From Bradyrhizobium sp. CSA112 (lineage in GTDB: Bacteria > Pseudomonadota > Alphaproteobacteria > Rhizobiales > Xanthobacteraceae): a stretch of 64,000 bases of DNA. The DNA lies in contig NZ_JAACFS010000004.1 of NCBI RefSeq assembly GCF_029051645.1, positions 124,001 through 188,000 on the forward strand, given 5' to 3'. Positions 27,033-35,566 of the stretch are shown here, in pieces. The notes under the pieces are model-generated. The model did no database searches, was not told where the DNA came from, and was given only the letters and a program-made list of their open reading frames with translations. The translations under genes and the position numbers were made by a program. Positions within the stretch are counted from its first letter, which is position 1. Each line of letters begins with the position of its first letter.

Positions 27033-27170
27033 GTGCATTTCGAAAACAACAATACCATTTCTAAACAACAAGGCTTCAGCACCGAAGACATTCTCTGGGC
27101 CGTCGGTATCTGGTCGGTGATCCTGACGCTGTCGCCGGTCGTCGTGCTCTACGTGCTGATGGTGGCGTAA
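27033..27170 (+). CDS. Small single-span membrane protein (45 aa)
   Basis: A GTG at 27033 with GGGGGCG upstream starts a 45-residue product with a polar N-terminus (VHFENNNTISKQQGFSTED) and one transmembrane helix (WAVGIWSVILTLSPVVVLY...). It ends with TAA 8 bp before a family B repeat. Not recognised. It resembles the 46-residue protein in size and layout only. Confidence 0.5.
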   Translation: MHFENNNTISKQQGFSTEDILWAVGIWSVILTLSPVVVLYVLMVA

Positions 27171-27178
27171 GGGAAGCT

Positions 27179-27259
27179 GTCATTCCGGGGCGATGCGAAG
27201 CATCGAACCCGGAATCTCGAGATTCCGGGTCTGGTGCTAACGCACCATCCCGGAATGAC
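27179..27259. repeat. Long palindromic repeat, family B copy 2
   Basis: GTCATTCCGGGGCGATGCG at the left and CATCCCGGAATGAC at the right, with the central CCCGGAATCTCGAGATTCCGGG shared exactly with 22267-22346. Confidence 0.85.
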
Positions 27260-27282
27260 GGAGACAATAGTTCACAAAAAAG

Positions 27283-27306
27283 AAAAACGCGCGGAGCGCC
27301 GCGCGT
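27283..27306 (-). terminator. Rho-independent terminator of the ParA-like gene
   Basis: On the minus strand ACGCGCGG-CGCT-CCGCGCGT is followed by a T-run. It lies 32 bp after the stop of the ParA-like gene. Confidence 0.85.
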
Positions 27307-27337
27307 CTTTGTCAGTCCCGGAAAAGAAAGCGGCGTG

Positions 27338-28018
27338 TTACGCCGCCTGCTTGTGCATGGCGCCCGATGCCGAAGCCGTTCCGCGGATCGCCTTGATCGA
27401 ACGTTCGATCGCGCCCCACAGCCTGGCGATCTCCGCCGCAGCGCGGCCTTCGGCGTAATATTCGCGGGCGCCTTCGCCCTGACTCAGCGCCATGATCAGA
27501 TCGGCGCGATTGGTGATCTGGCCGCTCCACACCGGCGCACGGAATTTCGCCAGGGCTTCGCGTGCAATAGTGACGATGCGGCTCTCGGCGCCGTCACGCT
27601 CGGCAGGTGCGCCGTTGACCACGACCGCGTAGGGCTTGCGCGCCGAGCGGCAGGTCTGAATCGTTTCCTGTACCGCGTTGACGTCGAACACGCCCGGCCG
27701 CGCCGGGATGATCACCATCGTGGCGTTGCGGATCGCGTCGTCGACGACGGCCGACAGGTTAGGCGGCGTGTCGATGAACACCCATTCGATGCCGTCGCGC
27801 TTGGCGGCAGCGACGATGCCGCTGACGGAATTCACCGCGGCCTTGATCGGCGGCTCGTTGGTGCCGCGCAATTTATGCCAGAGAGTAAGCGATCCCTGCG
27901 GGTCGGCATCGACCAGAAGGATGGGCTTCGTTGCCTTGTGAACATGGGCAGCGAGGTGAGCAGCCAGGGTACTCTTTCCCGAGCCCCCCTTACGTGATGC
28001 GAAAACAATTACGTTCAT
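27338..28018 (-). CDS. ParA-family ATPase
   Basis: 226 residues. The deviant Walker A motif is at the N-terminus in 'FASRKGGSGKSTLAAHLA', with the signature first lysine, and Walker A' / B segments follow ('LLVDADPQGSLTLW', 'WVFIDTPPNLSAVV'). It is a single-domain ParA/MipZ-like protein of the type found on alphaproteobacterial chromosomes. No parB or centromere-like repeat is adjacent, so chromosome or plasmid partitioning is not supported by context. A role in positioning a cellular complex is possible. Confidence 0.88.
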   Translation of the reverse strand: MNVIVFASRKGGSGKSTLAAHLAAHVHKATKPILLVDADPQGSLTLWHKLRGTNEPPIKAAVNSVSGIVAAAKRDGIEWVFIDTPPNLSAVVDDAIRNATMVIIPARPGVFDVNAVQETIQTCRSARKPYAVVVNGAPAERDGAESRIVTIAREALAKFRAPVWSGQITNRADLIMALSQGEGAREYYAEGRAAAEIARLWGAIERSIKAIRGTASASGAMHKQAA

Positions 28019-28219
28019 ACCTTGGCCTCCGGTTGACCCCAGAAGCTGAAAATGAATCAGCGCGGTGATTCGTGAAAGAAAAATTTATCGTGTGCCGCGA
28101 TGAAGCCACTTAATTGCCAAGAAGGCTGGTTTTTGAGTCACACCGTGCGACCCCGGTGACCGAACGGGAATCGGCAAGGCCGCCTTGCAGGACAGCCTTG
28201 AAAGGCCGCCCTAATTGGC

Positions 28220-28549
28220 TCATTGCGCGCTTTTTGCGCGCTCGCGTTCGAGTCTTGCACGCTCACGTTCGAGCCACTTGCGCTCGATCCATCCGAGCCC
28301 TTGCGCCATCGGCTTCTGCAGCGGCGGCACGTCCTGCGCGAACAAAAGGAGGCCGAGCGGCAGCATCCAGAGTCCGAGCACTGGCAGGAAGCTGAGAAAG
28401 CCGCCGACAACCAACAGAAACGCGAGCGGAATACGGACGTAGATCGATGTCGGCTTGCGTACCCAGCTAACGAACTTCGCCGGCCCCGGTGGCAGCTTTT
28501 TCTCAAACCAGGCAAAATGCCGGTCGAGCTCCTTTTGATGTGCGCTCAA
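28220..28549 (-). CDS. Small inner-membrane protein
   Basis: 109 residues. A cytoplasmic N-terminal part (MSAHQKELDRHFAWFEKKLP) is followed by two close membrane segments ('VRIPLAFLLVVGGFLSFLPV' and 'GLWMLPLGLLLFAQDVP'), then a charged tail 'WLERERARLERERAKSAQ' that may form a short coiled coil. The pattern 'RIPL..G..SFLPVLG.WMLPLGLLL...DVP' recurs in proteobacterial hypotheticals. The function is unknown. Confidence 0.78.
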   Translation of the reverse strand: MSAHQKELDRHFAWFEKKLPPGPAKFVSWVRKPTSIYVRIPLAFLLVVGGFLSFLPVLGLWMLPLGLLLFAQDVPPLQKPMAQGLGWIERKWLERERARLERERAKSAQ

Positions 28550-28642
28550 TGAACCCTCTCCTCTTGCCCAAAGCAGATGTTCATTGCAGACGGCGTAAAC
28601 AAGGCGTCAGTCTGCCGCGTAGGAACCTTGAAATTTCGTAAT

Positions 28643-28710
28643 GCGCGTCAGGCCGCCCGCGCCGTCAGGCCGCCCGCGCCGTCAGGTCGCCCGCGCCGTC
28701 AGGTCGCGCG
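28643..28710. repeat. 17-bp GC-rich tandem repeat, four copies
   Basis: GTCAGG occurs at 28647, 28664, 28681 and 28698, with unit GTCAGGCCGCCCGCGCC and one base drifting (C/T). The period is not a multiple of three and no gene spans it. The 323-bp gap between 28549 and the tRNA holds this array and a low-confidence Lys-rich frame. Confidence 0.9.
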
Positions 28711-28872
28711 TTTCGCCGGCTTTTTGGTTTTGCGCGACTTGGCGCTCACGGCCTTGCGCGGCGTTGCGGGCCGAATGACCGTCGGCCGGCCCACGGGCCC
28801 GGCCGCGGCCGGCTCGGGATCCGGCCTGAAATGCGCCCGGCAGGCCGGAGAGAGCTGGGGCGGAATGAAAGA

Positions 28873-28949
28873 TGGTACAGTTGGGTGGGCTCGAACCACC
28901 GACCTCCTGTTCCACAGACAGGCGCTCTAACCAACTGAGCTACAACTGC
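28873..28949 (-). tRNA. tRNA-His (anticodon GTG)
   Basis: 77 nt on the minus strand with encoded CCA. The anticodon arm is CCTGT-CTGTGGA-ACAGG, giving anticodon GTG. The T-arm is GGTGG-TTCGAGC-CCACC, and the D-loop has the normal GG. The acceptor stem GCAGTTG / CAACTGT starts with a G1-U72 pair, has A73, and shows no extra G-1. This is the form known in alphaproteobacteria, whose HisRS does not need G-1. Confidence 0.96.
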
Positions 28950-29125
28950 ATCCTGCGCGGGGCCCCTTCCAAAGGGGGCCTGCGAATGGGCCGGAAACTA
29001 GGTGCAACGCCTCGCTTTGGCAAGGCCGCGGAGTGACTGATTGTAGTCGTCCGCAAGGCGTTTTGCGTTCAATCGCCGGGAGCCTCGGGCCGGTCCGGCA
29101 GCCGGTAAAATCGTTGCCGGCAGCA

Positions 29126-29155
29126 AAAAGCCCGGGTCGACCCACCCGGGCTTTT
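29126..29155 (-). terminator. Bidirectional-looking terminator after phasin
   Basis: AAAAGCCCGGGT and ACCCGGGCTTTT flank a 6-nt loop, a perfect 12-bp palindrome with A- and T-runs at both ends. It lies 21 bp after the phasin stop. Confidence 0.88.
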
Positions 29156-29175
29156 CGTCATCAATCCCGGAGCGG

Positions 29176-29619
29176 TCAGGCGGCCGGCTTGTAGAACTTC
29201 GAGGCGGAAGCCTTGATCGGTTCGACGGTCTCGGTCGCGACCTTCTGGCCGAGCTCGGTGAGCTCCTTGGCCTGGGCGGTGAAGGTCTCGTACTGCTTGC
29301 GGGCATGCGAGGTCCACAGCTCCAGCGCGGCGGCCGGCGTCTTCACGCCGAACAGCTCCTGCGCGAAATCCAGCTCGGCAGAGGTGTTGGCCTTGAAGAA
29401 CTCGATCAGCTTGGCGGTGTACGCACTGGTGCCCTTGCTGGCCGAGGTGAACACGGCCTCGATGGTGCCGTTATGGGTTTCGGCCGCATCCTTGAACTTG
29501 GCGTAGCTGTCGCGGGCCTGCGAAACGCCCTTTTCAGCGAGCGCACGCATCTGCTCGGGGACTTCGAAGGGAATGATGGAGGCAGAGAAGGGATCGGTGG
29601 AGCTGGTCAAGGCTTGCAT
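29176..29619 (-). CDS. Phasin-family protein
   Basis: 147 residues, almost wholly helical and without cysteine. The stretch 'PEQMRALAEKGVSQARDSYAKFKDAAE' and 'FAQELFGVKTPAAALELWTSHARKQYETFTAQAKEL' matches the phasin (Phasin_2) family, which coats polyhydroxybutyrate granules. The neighbouring gene is a second phasin. It is followed by a strong terminator. Confidence 0.92.
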   Translation of the reverse strand: MQALTSSTDPFSASIIPFEVPEQMRALAEKGVSQARDSYAKFKDAAETHNGTIEAVFTSASKGTSAYTAKLIEFFKANTSAELDFAQELFGVKTPAAALELWTSHARKQYETFTAQAKELTELGQKVATETVEPIKASASKFYKPAA

Positions 29620-29867
29620 CCTTCACAATGGGGTTAAACGATGTTCCCCTTGCGGACGCCGGGCGGGCAATCGGCCGAGACGCCGAAGGGATCACTTACA
29701 CACGCACTCACGGAAGTGCCCATCCACGGGCTCGCCTAATAAGCACCCATATCATGTCAAATTTGTGCAACGCAATGCAATCTCTGGTGCGATGCCACAT
29801 GCCACCGCACACCGGGTGCACGTGCAGCCCAGATTTCCCATTGGTTGTACCCTGCCAGGGCGGCAGG

Positions 29868-30248
29868 TCAGGTTTTCGGCTTCGCCGCGTCCAGGGCGGC
29901 CTTGGTGACGGCCTGGCCCATCTCGCTGGCCTGCTCGGCCAGCGACCGCATCAAGCCTTGCACATATTCGCTGTGCAGCCGCGTCACTTCGGCCACATCC
30001 TTGGCTTTCAGCAGCGATTGCGCGTGGTCGAGGGAAGTCTGCACATTCCTTTCGGCATTGGCGATCGCCTTGCCGCTGATCTCCTTGGCACCGGCGCGAA
30101 CTGTGGCATTGCGCTCCTCGATCGAGCCGGCGGCAGCCTGCGCGGAGGCGACGAATTTCTCAAAAGCCTGACGGGCTTGCTCGAAGCTTGCCTCCGCCAT
30201 CGACCGCATTTCCTTGGGTATCTCAAAACGGTCTCGCACTTCGCTCAT
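29868..30248 (-). CDS. Phasin-family protein
   Basis: 126 residues from the ATG at 30248, preceded by AGGGAG; a frame extending to 30512 is not favoured. 'PKEMRSMAEASFEQARQAFEKFVASAQ' and 'LLKAKDVAEVTRLHSEYVQGLMRSLAEQ' are typical of the phasin_2 family. It shares only general similarity with the 147-residue phasin downstream. A 248-bp gap with no recognised element separates them, so each may have its own promoter. Confidence 0.9.
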   Translation of the reverse strand: MSEVRDRFEIPKEMRSMAEASFEQARQAFEKFVASAQAAAGSIEERNATVRAGAKEISGKAIANAERNVQTSLDHAQSLLKAKDVAEVTRLHSEYVQGLMRSLAEQASEMGQAVTKAALDAAKPKT

Positions 30249-30555
30249 GGTGCGCTCCCTTTGTGTTGGCAGGGATTGGTGTCCAGATCCCGCCAAGGCG
30301 CCCCGCCGGAACGATACGGCAGCCGGGGAAGTTCCCCGTCGTCGGCCTTGGCCGGTTACAACCACCCAACGCGGCGAGAGGGCCAAGGGTTCAACCGGGT
30401 TAATGTTATCCTCGGCTTTAGTGAGGTGCGCCCGGCCGGGCCGTGGACCTGCCGCGCAGCGCTTGCGATAGTAACGATTCATTAAGGCTGTCATTGGTTT
30501 GAAGGCTGTCATTGGTTTAGCTGCCGGTTTGGCGACGGACGGTGCTGTAGTTGCG

Positions 30556-33500
30556 ATGAATGACGCGGAATTTCAGCCTGGGGTGATCCGCGATCCGCGA
30601 TTGGCGGCCTATGCTGCGAGCCCCCTGCCCGCATGGTTGTGGACGGCCGACGGCAGGCGGATCCTGTGGGCCAATCCCGCCGGCGCCCGCGTGTTCGGCG
30701 CAGCCAGTGCCGCAGCCCTTGCCGAAAGAACCTTCGGACCGGCTGACCGGCACCGGCGGCAGATCGCGCGGCTCGCGGGCCGGTTGATCGCAAACGGCGC
30801 CATCCGGCTGGAGCGCTTGCAGGGATTTGGCGCTGCGCCCGGCGGGCTTGCGACCTGCGGCTGTTCGCGGTTCGACTTTCCCAATGGCAGCCACGGTGTT
30901 CTGATCGCCGCCGGCAACATCGCGCTGATCGCGCCGCGACCGGCACAGGCGCATGCGCTGCCCGGCAACGAGATGCGGCCAGACATCCCAGCAGCGCCAG
31001 CCTCGCAGCCAAGCGCGCCTGTCAAGCCCGTCATGGAGGAACCGGTCGCTCTGCAACCGCCTCCCGATTACGAACAGCCGGCGCAATCGGGCGAAGCGCC
31101 CGCGGAGTTCGCGCTGTTCGACGCTTTTGCCGAGCCTGCCGCTGCCGAGGAACCTGCGGTCACGGAGGAGCCGCCTGCGGCCGAAACCACTTTCCGCGCG
31201 CCATTCTCTTCGCTCGAAGCATTTGGGCTCGAAGCATTTGGGCTCGAAGCATTTTCCGGCCAGCACGCGCGCCGCCTGCCGCTGCGCTTCACCTGGCAGA
31301 TGGACCCTGAAGGCCGCTTCTCGCTCGGCACCGACGAATTCACCGGCTTGATGGGCCCGCGCACCACGGCCGTTTTCGGCCGGCCCTGGCGCGAGATCGC
31401 CGAGACCTTCGGATTCGATCCCACCGGCCGGATGATGCAGGCATTTGCGACGGGCGCCACCTGGAACGGCATCACGCTGAACTGGCCGGTCGATGGCGGC
31501 GATACGTTGCCGGTCGAACTGTCCGGCTTGCCTATCTTCGATGGGGCGCGGAATTTCATCGGCTATCGCGGCTTTGGCGTCTGCCGCGATTTCGATCGTT
31601 TGGCGCGGCTCGCCGCGCTGCGCTTGGCGGAATTGTCCGGCGAGGTGGCAGCGCCGCAAGAGACGCCGCAAGAATCGCCCGCCGCGCCATCTCCCGATCC
31701 GACCGGCGTTGCATCGCCTTCATCAGACCAATTGCCTGAACCGATTGCGGCCGAGACTTCACATCAAAGAGATTTGGAAACGCCCGTGGAACCTCCCAAG
31801 GAAAGCCTAGAGGAAAACCAGCAAAGCCTCGAGGAAAGTGTTGAGGAAAGCGCGCAAGAAAGCGCCAAGGAAAGCGCCAAGGAAAGCGACAAGGACGCGG
31901 TGACTGAAACCGCAACGGAATTGCCGGCCGACCCACTCCAGAACGTCGTGCCGTTCCGTGTCCCCGGCGAGGCCAGGCCGCAATCGCTGACGCCGGTTGA
32001 AAACAGCGCCTTCGACGAACTCGCGCGGCAATTGTCGGCGCGGCTCGACACCGAGAACGGCAATGAGCTGGACGCCACCGGCGAAACCATCTTCGAACCG
32101 CTGGCCGCATCGCCTGCACGCGAAGCGGCTCACGCGCCGCCGGAGTGGCTTGCGCAGCCCGAGCCGCCCGCCCGCGGCGAAACCGCGCGCGACAAGGCGC
32201 TGCTCGATCTTCTGCCCGTCGGCATCCTGATCTACCGGCTCGACCGGCTGCTGTATGCCAACCCGGCCTTCCTGACGCAGATGGGCTATCCGACCCTGCA
32301 TGCGCTGGAAGATGCCGGCGGCCTCGACGCGCTCTACGTCGAACCCGGCGCCTCCAACGCCTCCTCGACATCGGACACCGGCAGACCGGTGACGATTTCC
32401 GCTAGCCTGCCTGGGGATGCCGATGCGCAATCATCGGCCGCCGACGCCCGCCTCTACACCATTTCATGGGACGGCGATTCCGCCCTCGCCTTGATCTTCT
32501 CGGGCACGCGCCATGAAGGCGCGGCGATCGCGGCCGCCATCGCGCGAGCCGAGCCGGCATCGGCGCCTGACGTCTTTGAACCGGAGCCTGACACTTCCGA
32601 ACCGCCTGACGTCGGCCATGCCAACGCCGAAGACCTCGCCGCCATCCTCGACACCACGGCCGAAGGCATCCTGATGTTCGACGCCGAGGGCAACATCAAT
32701 GCGGCCAACCGCAGTGCCGAAGCGCTGTTCGGCCATGACGGCGACGAACTCGCGCGACGTAATCTCGCCGATCTCTTTGCGCTCGAAAGCCAGCACGGCG
32801 TGTTCGAATATCTCGCCGGCATCAAGGCGTCCGGCGTCGCCAGCCTGCTCGATCACGGGCGCGAGGTGCTGGGCCGCGAAAGCAGGGGCGGCATCATCCC
32901 GCTGTCGATGACCATGGGCCGCACCCGCCCCGACGGCCCGAATTTCTTCGCGGTGTTCCGCGATCTGTCGCACGCCAGGAAGACCGAGAGCGAATTGCGC
33001 GAGGCGCGGCGGCTGGCCGAACGCGCAACCAATGCCAAGGCCGACGTGCTGGCGCGGATCAGCCACGAGGTGCGCACGCCGCTGAACGCCATCATCGGCT
33101 TTTCCGAAGTGATGATCGGCGAGCGTTTCGGCGCGCTCGGCAACGAGCGCTACCTCGAATACATGAAGGACATTCGCGCCTCCGGCGAACGCGTGGTCGC
33201 CATCATCAACGACCTGCTCGATCTATCAAGGATCGAAACCGGCAAGCTCGATCTCGCCTTTACCAACCAGAACCTCAACGAGCTGGTCGAAAGCTGCGTC
33301 GCGGTGCTGCAGCCGCAGGCCAACCGCGAGCGCATCATCATCCGCACGTCGCTGGCGCACACGCTGCCATCAGTGGTCGCGGATGCGCGGGCGCTGCGCC
33401 AGATCACGCTCAACCTGATCGGCAATTCGATCCATCTCGCCAATGCCGGCGGACAGGTCATCGTTTCGACCGCTTTGTCCGATTTCGGCGAGGTGATGCT

Positions 33501-33726
33501 GCGGGTCCGCGACACCGGCCACGGCCTCAACGATAATGAGGTCGCCGCCGCGCTCGAGCCGTTCCGCACGCGGGCGCCGTCGGATCAGGCCGAGAGTTCG
33601 AGCTTCAGCCTGTCGCTGACCAAGGCCCTTGTCGAAGCCAATCGCGCCAGATTCCAGATCAAGACCGGCGGCCGTTCCGGCACGCTGATCGAGATCGTGT
33701 TTCCGCACGCGATCGCGCGGGCCTGA
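30556..33726 (+). CDS. PAS-domain sensor histidine kinase with long acidic linker
   Basis: About 1056 residues from the ATG at 30556; a TTG at 30499 is an alternative start. PAS-like segments lie at about 15-70, in the 250-350 region, about 545-620 ('LLDLLPVGILIYRLDRLLYA') and about 695-800 ('ILDTTAEGILMFDAEGNINA'). A low-complexity linker (about 400-480) is rich in Glu/Ser/Ala. The dimerisation box is 'ISHEVRTPLNAIIGFSE' with H837. The ATPase domain has an N-box (NLIGNSIHL) and G1 (DTGHGLND), but the usual glycine-rich G2 reads ESSSFSLSL. No transmembrane segment is seen. It resembles PdhS-type cell-cycle kinases. Confidence 0.85.
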   Translation: MNDAEFQPGVIRDPRLAAYAASPLPAWLWTADGRRILWANPAGARVFGAASAAALAERTFGPADRHRRQIARLAGRLIANGAIRLERLQGFGAAPGGLATCGCSRFDFPNGSHGVLIAAGNIALIAPRPAQAHALPGNEMRPDIPAAPASQPSAPVKPVMEEPVALQPPPDYEQPAQSGEAPAEFALFDAFAEPAAAEEPAVTEEPPAAETTFRAPFSSLEAFGLEAFGLEAFSGQHARRLPLRFTWQMDPEGRFSLGTDEFTGLMGPRTTAVFGRPWREIAETFGFDPTGRMMQAFATGATWNGITLNWPVDGGDTLPVELSGLPIFDGARNFIGYRGFGVCRDFDRLARLAALRLAELSGEVAAPQETPQESPAAPSPDPTGVASPSSDQLPEPIAAETSHQRDLETPVEPPKESLEENQQSLEESVEESAQESAKESAKESDKDAVTETATELPADPLQNVVPFRVPGEARPQSLTPVENSAFDELARQLSARLDTENGNELDATGETIFEPLAASPAREAAHAPPEWLAQPEPPARGETARDKALLDLLPVGILIYRLDRLLYANPAFLTQMGYPTLHALEDAGGLDALYVEPGASNASSTSDTGRPVTISASLPGDADAQSSAADARLYTISWDGDSALALIFSGTRHEGAAIAAAIARAEPASAPDVFEPEPDTSEPPDVGHANAEDLAAILDTTAEGILMFDAEGNINAANRSAEALFGHDGDELARRNLADLFALESQHGVFEYLAGIKASGVASLLDHGREVLGRESRGGIIPLSMTMGRTRPDGPNFFAVFRDLSHARKTESELREARRLAERATNAKADVLARISHEVRTPLNAIIGFSEVMIGERFGALGNERYLEYMKDIRASGERVVAIINDLLDLSRIETGKLDLAFTNQNLNELVESCVAVLQPQANRERIIIRTSLAHTLPSVVADARALRQITLNLIGNSIHLANAGGQVIVSTALSDFGEVMLRVRDTGHGLNDNEVAAALEPFRTRAPSDQAESSSFSLSLTKALVEANRARFQIKTGGRSGTLIEIVFPHAIARA

Positions 33727-33765
33727 CCGAACTAAAGCATGATTTGATTGCGACCACGAAGAAGG

Positions 33766-33912
33766 TGCGCTCCCTCTCCCGCTTGCGGGGGAGGGCTGGG
33801 GCGGGGGTATCTCCGCGGGCGACACTGCCCGAGTGGAGAGAGCCCCCCGGCGCTTCGCGCCGACCTAAGAGCGAGCTTCGCTCGTCTCCACCCCGCAAGC
33901 GGGAGAGGTGAA
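33766..33912. repeat. Intergenic repeat, family D copy 1
   Basis: CTCCCTCTCCCGCTTGCGGG at the left and CCCGCAAGCGGGAGAGG at the right, with internal inverted arms (CGGCGCTTCGCGCCG, GAGCGAGCTTCGCTCGTC). Related to 43904-44012. It fills most of the gap between the kinase and the GST gene. Confidence 0.75.
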
Positions 33913-34073
33913 GCGCGTCTGCGGCCAAGTCGATCTAACCAAAAATCATCATGCTCCAAGGCGCGTGCCCGCGGCATCGATCACGTCGCTTTTGACGGAA
34001 GAAATGCCGGAACGCTGAGACCCTGGCCGCGCAAGTAATCGGCCATCGGTCCGACGACCTTGAGGACGGCCGG

Positions 34074-34700
34074 TCATGCCGTCATGCGCTGCCGCCATTG
34101 CAGAAGCCTCGGCGTTTCGCTGGTCATGTCGGCGCCCCAGCGCGCGCCGAACAGCTGGGCCATATAGAACGCGATATCGGCAAACGAATACGCGCCGCCG
34201 AGAAACTCGCGCTCATCAAGCACGCTCTCCATTGTTCGATAATAGGCGGCAGCGCCAGCGCGCGCGAGCTCTGCGGCGGGATCGAGCGGCGTCTTCCAGA
34301 GCTGCATCAACTTGATGATATGAGGAAAATAGACCTCATCCGACTCATGCTCCAGCCGGCGAGACCAGGCCCGTGCTGCAGACGTCGCAGGCCACAGCGC
34401 AGGCTGCGGCTTGATGTCTTCAAGATACTCGAAGATCTGGGTGGAATCGAATATCTCGAGGTCACCGTCGATCAGCACGGGGACCTGTCGTTTCGGATTG
34501 ATGCGCAGCACTTCCGGATGCTTTGGCGCGTAACCCTCCTTCATGGTGAAGGGGACCATGACCAGTTCGAAATCGATGTTCTTCTCATGCGCCGCGATCT
34601 GGACCTTTGCGCCGAACATGCTCAGGGGGCCGGAGAACAGCCGGATTTTGCGGTTGCTGCTTTGATGCGCTTCTTGATCGGATCGAACATTCTCGGGCAT
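34074..34700 (-). CDS. Glutathione S-transferase family protein
   Basis: 208 residues from the ATG at 34700; an ATG at 34727 is also in frame. The N-terminal thioredoxin-like domain shows 'RLFSGPLSMFGAKVQIAAHEKNIDFELVMV' and the glutathione-binding 'RQVPVLIDGDLEIFDSTQIFEYLED' (cis-Pro and Ser/Asp pair). The C-terminal helical domain has 'GGAYSFADIAFYMAQL'. It conjugates or reduces a compound with glutathione; the substrate is unknown. It is divergent from a TetR gene 106 bp away, a common xenobiotic-response pairing. Confidence 0.88.
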   Translation of the reverse strand: MPENVRSDQEAHQSSNRKIRLFSGPLSMFGAKVQIAAHEKNIDFELVMVPFTMKEGYAPKHPEVLRINPKRQVPVLIDGDLEIFDSTQIFEYLEDIKPQPALWPATSAARAWSRRLEHESDEVYFPHIIKLMQLWKTPLDPAAELARAGAAAYYRTMESVLDEREFLGGAYSFADIAFYMAQLFGARWGADMTSETPRLLQWRQRMTA

Positions 34701-34740
34701 CGATTTTCCCCACTCTACAACCATCACATTACGCTAAAAC

Positions 34741-34783
34741 AAACAGGTTGCCCTGTTTTTGTCAATTCGATAGATAGCTCTAT
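34741..34783. promoter_or_regulatory. Candidate TetR operators between GST and TetR genes
   Basis: Two inverted repeats lie in the 106-bp divergent gap: AAACAGG-TTGC-CCTGTTT (34741-34758) and ATAGA-TAGC-TCTAT (34770-34783). Either could be bound by the adjacent TetR regulator to control both genes. Confidence 0.55.
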
Positions 34784-34806
34784 GCCGACAGCGGTGGGAG
34801 TCCTTC

Positions 34807-35451
34807 ATGACCAAAAAGCCGGCCAGCGGCCGCTCGCGAACCAACGATCCCGCCGGAGTGAGAAAACGCATCCTGGATGCAACAGCAGACGCCTTCCAGA
34901 AGCGTGGCTATCACTCGACCAGCACGCATGACATTGTTCGCGCAGCCGGTGTGACAGCGGGCGCCCTCCACCATCATTTCCCCACGAAGAAGGCCCTTGC
35001 GCTCAACGTCATCCAGGAGCGCGTCGCACAAGCCGTCGACAAGCATTGGCTCGAGCCGGTCAGGTCCGCACGCGGCGCGGAGGAAGGGATACGCACGGCG
35101 TTCGAGCAGATCGCATCAAGCCTCGATCGGTCCAGGACCATTCTGGGATGCCCACTCAACAATCTGGCGCTTGAGCTTTGCGCGGCAGATTCCGAATTTC
35201 GAGAGGCGATCGAGGGCATCTATGACAATTGGCGCAAGGTGATTGCCGACAAACTGCGGGCGGATTTCGCCGGCGCTTTCGACGCCGAGGCCTTGGCCAC
35301 CTTCGTCATTGCGTCTTATTCAGGCGCTATCGCCCAGGCCAAGGCCAAGCAAAGCACGGCTCCTCTTCGAACGTGTGCCGCGCAATTGGCGCTTCACTTT
35401 CGCTCAAGGCAAATGCCGAAGGCGAAAGGTGCGCGCGCTTCAAAGCCGTAG
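34807..35451 (+). CDS. TetR/AcrR-family transcriptional regulator
   Basis: 214 residues. The TetR_N helix-turn-helix lies at about 16-62: 'RKRILDATADAFQKRGYHST', 'HDIVRAAGVTAGALHHHFPT'. The C-terminal ligand domain contains 'ILGCPLNNLALELCAADSEFREAI', typical of the LmrA/YxaF-like subgroup. It probably represses itself and the divergent GST gene. The inducer is unknown. Confidence 0.9.
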   Translation: MTKKPASGRSRTNDPAGVRKRILDATADAFQKRGYHSTSTHDIVRAAGVTAGALHHHFPTKKALALNVIQERVAQAVDKHWLEPVRSARGAEEGIRTAFEQIASSLDRSRTILGCPLNNLALELCAADSEFREAIEGIYDNWRKVIADKLRADFAGAFDAEALATFVIASYSGAIAQAKAKQSTAPLRTCAAQLALHFRSRQMPKAKGARASKP

Positions 35452-35566
35452 CGAAATTTTCCGGATCCGGTTCGGACAACTATAGGTCCTTCTGGACAGC
35501 GACGCCTTTTCCGGCTGATATGCGGCGAATTGACACACAGCTCTGTGTGAGCCTGGAGGAAATCCC

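Noticed and set aside
27338..28018. Plasmid or phage partition locus
   Set aside because: The ParA-like gene has no ParB gene or centromere-like repeats beside it and sits among ordinary chromosomal genes.
28699..28899. 66-residue minus-strand frame ending in a Lys-rich tail (KSRKTKKPAKRAT)
   Set aside because: It begins inside the tRNA-His gene and ends in a tandem repeat. A real gene cannot be ruled out, but support is weak.
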